NCBI GenBank assembly: GCA_016206385.1
Contig: JACQRS010000347.1
Location: 1-9,855, forward strand
DNA length: 9,855 nt
Source of the DNA: Candidatus Rokuibacteriota bacterium
GTDB lineage: Bacteria; Methylomirabilota; Methylomirabilia; Rokubacteriales; CSP1-6
Direction of reading: 5' to 3'
Below the pieces are notes generated by a model. It ran no database searches. It was not told the DNA's origin and saw only the letters and a program-made list of their open reading frames with translations. This document shows positions 6,784 through 9,855 of the stretch, piece after piece (within the stretch, counting starts at the first letter, position 1; every line of letters starts with the position of its first letter). The position numbers were made by a program, and so were the translations under genes.

Positions 6784-6789
6784 AAGGAG
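6784..6789 (+). promoter_or_regulatory. Strong ribosome binding site of the export gene
   Basis: AAGGAG ends 7 bases before ATG 6797, the best Shine-Dalgarno match in the window. It fixes the start of the SLBB protein so that the signal peptide is complete. Confidence 0.7.
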
Positions 6790-6796
6790 TTCGCTG

Positions 6797-9322
6797 ATGT
6801 GGAATAGCTGGTCTGGCAGCAATGGTCACGCCAGGAAATTGCGGAGCGGGTTCGCGGTACTCCTCGTGCTCGTCCTGGCGGTTCCGGTGCCCGTGGGCGC
6901 TCAAGAGCCCTCCCGGAGGGTATCGCCATTACGGCCATTTTCCCAAACGGAGGATGAGAGCCAGGTGGAACAGCGGCCCGTCGGCCCCCGGGTCATCCGG
7001 GAGCTGACGGCCTTCCCCACCATCACCATCGTCGAGCCCAGGAACGCGGCCATCGTGACCCGGGAGGATCAGGGGGTCGTCATCACCTATCGCGACCCCC
7101 GGGATGAGCTGGATCTCAGCACGCTCCGGGTGTTCATCAACGGCGTGGATCGAACCCGCGAGTTCCAGGTCACTCCGGGTGGGGCGAGTTGGCGACCCCA
7201 GACGGGCGCACCCGAGAAAGGTCGGGAGGCCGCCCGGGAACAGCAGGGAGCGGAAGTACAGCCGGTCCTGACGGAGGGGCAGAACACGATCGTCGCCAGC
7301 ATCAAGAACCTGTCCGGGAACCTGGCCACGACCTCGGCGGCCTTCGTGCTGGATACCTCGACGATCCTGGCCACGCGGGTGGCCCCGCGGTCCCTCCTGG
7401 AACAGAGCTTCCTCCGGCCGCCGTCCCCGCCACCCACCGAGACCGTCCGGCGCGGGACACCCACGGGTCCCCAGATCTCCCGGGACCTGTTTCAATTCGG
7501 GTACGAGACCTTTCGGAACCTCCTGCCCTCGCTGGCACCGGCGATGAATTTGCCCGTGAGCCCCGACTACATGCTCGGGCCGGGGGACAGCCTGATCCTG
7601 TACGTCTGGAATATCCCCGGCACGGCCCTGTACGACTCCGCGACCCTGCTGGTGGATCGGACCGGCTCGGCATTCGTGCCACGGGTGGGGTCGGTGCCCC
7701 TTCAGGGGTTGACCCTGGCCCAGGCCCAGGAGGTCCTCCGGACCCGGCTGGGGCGCTACTATTCTGGTTTCGAGTTGCGCCTGGCCCTGGCCGAACTCCG
7801 GGCCGTCGCGGTGTACGTCGTCGGTGAGGTGGTGCGGCCCGGGACCTACACCATCAGTCCGTTCTCCACGGTCCTGGACGCCCTCTTTGCGGCCGGGGGC
7901 CCGACCAAGATAGGGACCTTGCGGGGGATTCGGGTGTCGCGGAACGGCCGGACGGTCGAGGAGGTGGACCTGTATGACTTCCTCCTGCGGGGCGAACGGA
8001 ACATCGGCCCGCCGCTCCAGGCCGGCGATACGATATTCGTCCGGCCCATCGGACTGGTGGCCGCCATCACCGGGGAGGTGAAGCGGCCCGCCATCTACGA
8101 GTTGCGTTCGGGCACGTCCGTGGGTGCCCTGATTGCCATGGCGGGCGGTCCGCTCCCGACGGCCCAACTGGACCGGGTGCAGGTGGAGCGGATCCAGGGA
8201 ACGGGTGGAAAGGCAATCCTGGACCTGCCTCTCGCCCGGGGTGGTGGGGAATCGGAATTGCTTCGGGACGGGGACCTGGTCACGATCTTTCCAGGGCAGG
8301 ACCGGTTATACAACACGGTGATCCTGGAGGGGTTCGTGCGAACGCCGGGCCAGTACGAGTGGAAGGCGGGCATGCGCCTGAGCGATCTGCTCAAGCCGGA
8401 CACGCTCCTCCCGGAGGCGTACCGGGAGCGCGTGGAGATCATCCGGCTCCGCCCCGACTTCTCGCGGGAGATCCTGACCGCTGACGTGCGGGAGCTGTGG
8501 ACCTCGAACCCGTCGCCCAACCCGGCCCGGGATCTGGTCCTCAAGCCCCTGGACAAGATCAGCGTGCAGTCGGAGGTGTTCGGACCGGCGACGGTCACCC
8601 TGAGGGGGGAGGTGAAGCGGCCGGGCATCTATTCCACCACCAAGGGGGAACGGCTGAGCTCGGTGCTCCGGCGCGCCGGGGGATTCACGGACAAGGCCTA
8701 TCCCAAGGCCGCCGTCTTCACCCGCGACTCCGTGCGCAGGAAGGAGAAGGCACAGCTCGACGAGTTCGTCCGCATCCAGGAGGAGCGATTCATCTCCGAA
8801 GCCAGCGCCTTGAGCGCCGGGGGCGAATCCGCAGCGCCCTTGCGCGAGGCCGTGACCCAGCGGCGGGAACTGCTGCAACTGATTGCGAGTCGCGTCGTCC
8901 TGGGCCGGGTCGTCCTGCGCGTCGCCGACCCCGATCAACTCGAGGGGACGGAGTCGGACATTCCCCTGGAGGACGGTGACGCGCTCTCGGTGCCGGGCCA
9001 GCCATCCACGGTGCTGGTGTTGGGGAGCGTCCGGAATCCGACGGCCGTGGCCCATCAGCCGGGGGCCCCGGGGGAGTACTACCTCGAGAAGGCCGGGGGC
9101 CCGAACAAGGAGGCCGACAAGGACGAAATCCACGTGGTGAAGGCCGACGGCTCGGCCGTTCGCGGGTTTGCAAAGGTCCGGGAGATCGAGCCGGGCGATA
9201 CCATCCTGACCCCGGCGTCCACCGATCCCAAATACCGTCCAGTTCCCCTCTACCGAGACGTGGCGACGATCATCGGCCAGGTCGCCCTCACCGTCGCGAG
9301 CCTGATCACGGTGTTCAGGTAG
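6797..9322 (+). CDS. Secreted SLBB-domain polysaccharide export protein (Wza-like, multi-SLBB)
   Basis: Large 841-residue exporter expected to form a periplasmic and outer-membrane channel for the polymer. A signal peptide is clear: basic HARKLR, hydrophobic core (about 18-33) and VGAQ-E cleavage near 36. There is no lipobox and I see no Cys in the protein, so unlike Wza it is not a lipoprotein. Residues about 73-187 look like an Ig-like beta-sandwich (ITIVEPRNAAIV, LRVFINGVDRT, GQNTIVASIKNLSGN). The polysaccharide export domain starts at DYMLGPGDSLILYVW (257-271). SLBB-like repeats follow near 338 (VVGEVVRPGTY), 421 (ITGEVKRPAIY), 507 (ILEGFVRTPGQY), 598 (LRGEVKRPGIY) and 738 (VLGSVRNPTAV, divergent). 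A C-terminal helix (820-840, DVATIIGQVALTVASLITVF) is a candidate outer-membrane helix. It is about twice Wza length. It has its own promoter candidate and strong ribosome site and follows the co-polymerase gene, its expected partner. Confidence 0.92.
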   Translation: MWNSWSGSNGHARKLRSGFAVLLVLVLAVPVPVGAQEPSRRVSPLRPFSQTEDESQVEQRPVGPRVIRELTAFPTITIVEPRNAAIVTREDQGVVITYRDPRDELDLSTLRVFINGVDRTREFQVTPGGASWRPQTGAPEKGREAAREQQGAEVQPVLTEGQNTIVASIKNLSGNLATTSAAFVLDTSTILATRVAPRSLLEQSFLRPPSPPPTETVRRGTPTGPQISRDLFQFGYETFRNLLPSLAPAMNLPVSPDYMLGPGDSLILYVWNIPGTALYDSATLLVDRTGSAFVPRVGSVPLQGLTLAQAQEVLRTRLGRYYSGFELRLALAELRAVAVYVVGEVVRPGTYTISPFSTVLDALFAAGGPTKIGTLRGIRVSRNGRTVEEVDLYDFLLRGERNIGPPLQAGDTIFVRPIGLVAAITGEVKRPAIYELRSGTSVGALIAMAGGPLPTAQLDRVQVERIQGTGGKAILDLPLARGGGESELLRDGDLVTIFPGQDRLYNTVILEGFVRTPGQYEWKAGMRLSDLLKPDTLLPEAYRERVEIIRLRPDFSREILTADVRELWTSNPSPNPARDLVLKPLDKISVQSEVFGPATVTLRGEVKRPGIYSTTKGERLSSVLRRAGGFTDKAYPKAAVFTRDSVRRKEKAQLDEFVRIQEERFISEASALSAGGESAAPLREAVTQRRELLQLIASRVVLGRVVLRVADPDQLEGTESDIPLEDGDALSVPGQPSTVLVLGSVRNPTAVAHQPGAPGEYYLEKAGGPNKEADKDEIHVVKADGSAVRGFAKVREIEPGDTILTPASTDPKYRPVPLYRDVATIIGQVALTVASLITVFR

Positions 9323-9337
9323 GAACGAGCGAGAGGC

Positions 9338-9565
9338 GTACGAAAGTACGAGAGTACGAACGCACGACGACACGGAAAACGGCGTACGCAGGTACGAGGG
9401 TACGAAGGTACGAATGGACGGGGATCGGGGAAGTTTCGTACCGTACTCTCGTATATTCGTACACTCGTACCGCTTCTTGAGGGGTCATAGCGTACACTCG
9501 TACATTCGTACGCTCGTACGCTCTGCAGTGCCGTAGCGTACCCTCGTCCATTCGTACACGCGTAC
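9338..9565. repeat. Octamer (GTACGARN) iteron array in two opposed orientations
   Basis: Octamers GTACGARN run forward at 9338, 9346, 9354 and again at 9384, 9392, 9400, 9408. The reverse form NYTCGTAC runs at 9434, 9447, 9455, 9463, then 9496, 9504, 9512, then 9542, 9550, 9558 (one or two degenerate). The reverse octamers group into three 29-bp blocks (9442-9470, 9491-9519, 9537-9565), each CGTAC plus three octamers; 9338-9366 is a matching forward block. Starts are 46 to 49 bases apart. The central 9384-9420 and 9434-9470 form 37-base imperfect inverted arms around a 13-base loop. It occupies almost the whole gap between the export gene and the GT2 gene. Function unknown: dispersed repeat, protein-binding iterons, or an mRNA-end structure are all possible. 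Confidence 0.85.
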
Positions 9566-9595
9566 GAAGTCGGTGGATCAGCTCCCATGGCAAAT

Positions 9596-9599
9596 GAGG
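9596..9599 (+). promoter_or_regulatory. Ribosome binding site deciding the GT2 start
   Basis: GAGG lies 5 bases before ATG 9605. The upstream in-frame ATG at 9587 has no comparable site, so 9605 is preferred. Confidence 0.4.
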
Positions 9600-9604
9600 C
9601 AGCG

Positions 9605-9855
9605 ATGTCGAGAGCCGAAGAGGGGGGACGGCGAGGTCTAGCCGTTTCGGTTGTCATCCCCGTCTACAACGAGGAGGCCAACCTGGAGCTGCTCTACGAG
9701 CGGCTCCAGCGGGTCCTGGAGGACGTCGGCCGGCCGTACGAGGTGATCTTCGTGGACGACGGAAGCCGGGACCGGTCCATGGAGATCCTGCGCCGCCTCC
9801 AGGAGAAGGATGAGGCGGTCCGCGTGATCCAGCTCAACCGGAACTACGGCCAGCA
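9605..9855 (+). CDS. Glycosyltransferase family 2, 5' part (DPM1/ArnC-like)
   Basis: The gene runs off the window after 83 codons. The visible part is the start of a GT-A fold: VVIPVYNEEANLELLYERL (16-34) holds the nucleotide-binding strand and helix, and VIFVDDGSRDRSMEIL (47-62) the first donor-binding Asp pair (Asp51, Asp52). VIQLNRNYGQ at the edge matches the NRNxGQ element of the polyprenyl-phosphate glycosyltransferase branch (DPM1, ArnC, GtrB), many of which carry two C-terminal membrane helices; that part is not visible here. It might load a sugar on polyprenyl phosphate or extend the repeat unit. The start could also be ATG 9587, adding six residues (MANEAA). It is separated from the export gene by the octamer array and may be in a different transcript. 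Confidence 0.88.
   Translation, partial: MSRAEEGGRRGLAVSVVIPVYNEEANLELLYERLQRVLEDVGRPYEVIFVDDGSRDRSMEILRRLQEKDEAVRVIQLNRNYGQ

Noticed and set aside
6929..8167. 412-codon minus-strand open frame opposite the export gene
   Set aside because: Same pattern: no motif, biased composition, and complete overlap with a clear SLBB protein gene.
9338..9565. CRISPR array (29-bp repeats with 17-20 base spacers)
   Set aside because: The 29-bp blocks are degenerate, have internal 8-bp periodicity and change orientation; spacers are too short and no cas gene is present.
9250..9657. Minus-strand open frames across the octamer array, with Arg/Thr/Tyr/Val-rich periodic peptides
   Set aside because: Three octamers make an eight-residue peptide repeat, so the periodic protein is a consequence of the DNA repeat; there is no ribosome site or domain to support translation.

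Overview
The window is one co-directional (+ strand) segment of an extracellular polysaccharide locus in a GC-rich Gram-negative bacterium. A GC-rich third-codon bias, a periplasm/outer-membrane export protein and short intergenic repeat families common in uncultured, metagenome-derived bacteria all fit a Methylomirabilota/Rokubacteria-like or deltaproteobacteria-like host. That placement is a guess; no phylogenetic marker gene is present.

Layout: 1-200 is a non-coding leader packed with short repeats: a GCAAAG tandem motif, a C-rich/G-rich palindrome, a TCGTGGT duplication and TGACCA/TGGTCA dyads. Then come six closely spaced genes: SAM-dependent methyltransferase (201-890), GT4 glycosyltransferase (898-2091), NodB-type polysaccharide deacetylase of the exosortase-locus type (about 2155-2994), initiating phosphoglycosyl transferase (3017-3976), nucleotide-sugar 6-dehydrogenase of the WbpA type (about 4045-5379), and a Wzz/GumC-type chain-length co-polymerase (5451-6653). 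A 143-base gap with a small hairpin and a sigma70-like promoter precedes a large secreted SLBB export protein (6797-9322). A 280-base gap follows, filled by an octamer repeat array in two opposed orientations (9338-9565). The window ends inside a GT2 glycosyltransferase (9605 to beyond 9855).

Together: the phosphoglycosyl transferase would load the first sugar phosphate on undecaprenyl phosphate, the GT4 and GT2 enzymes extend the unit, the dehydrogenase supplies a uronic (probably N-acetylated) sugar nucleotide, the methyltransferase and deacetylase may decorate the product, the co-polymerase sets chain length, and the SLBB protein carries the polymer across the periplasm and outer membrane. 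Flippase, polymerase, tyrosine kinase and any exosortase are not in the window. The product is probably an acidic, partly deacetylated amino-sugar polymer (inference).

I did not find a clearly new enzymatic system. The least ordinary items are the octamer array with a 29-bp higher-order unit, an Ig-like domain fused to the N-terminus of the export protein, and the long disordered N-terminal extension on the phosphoglycosyl transferase.
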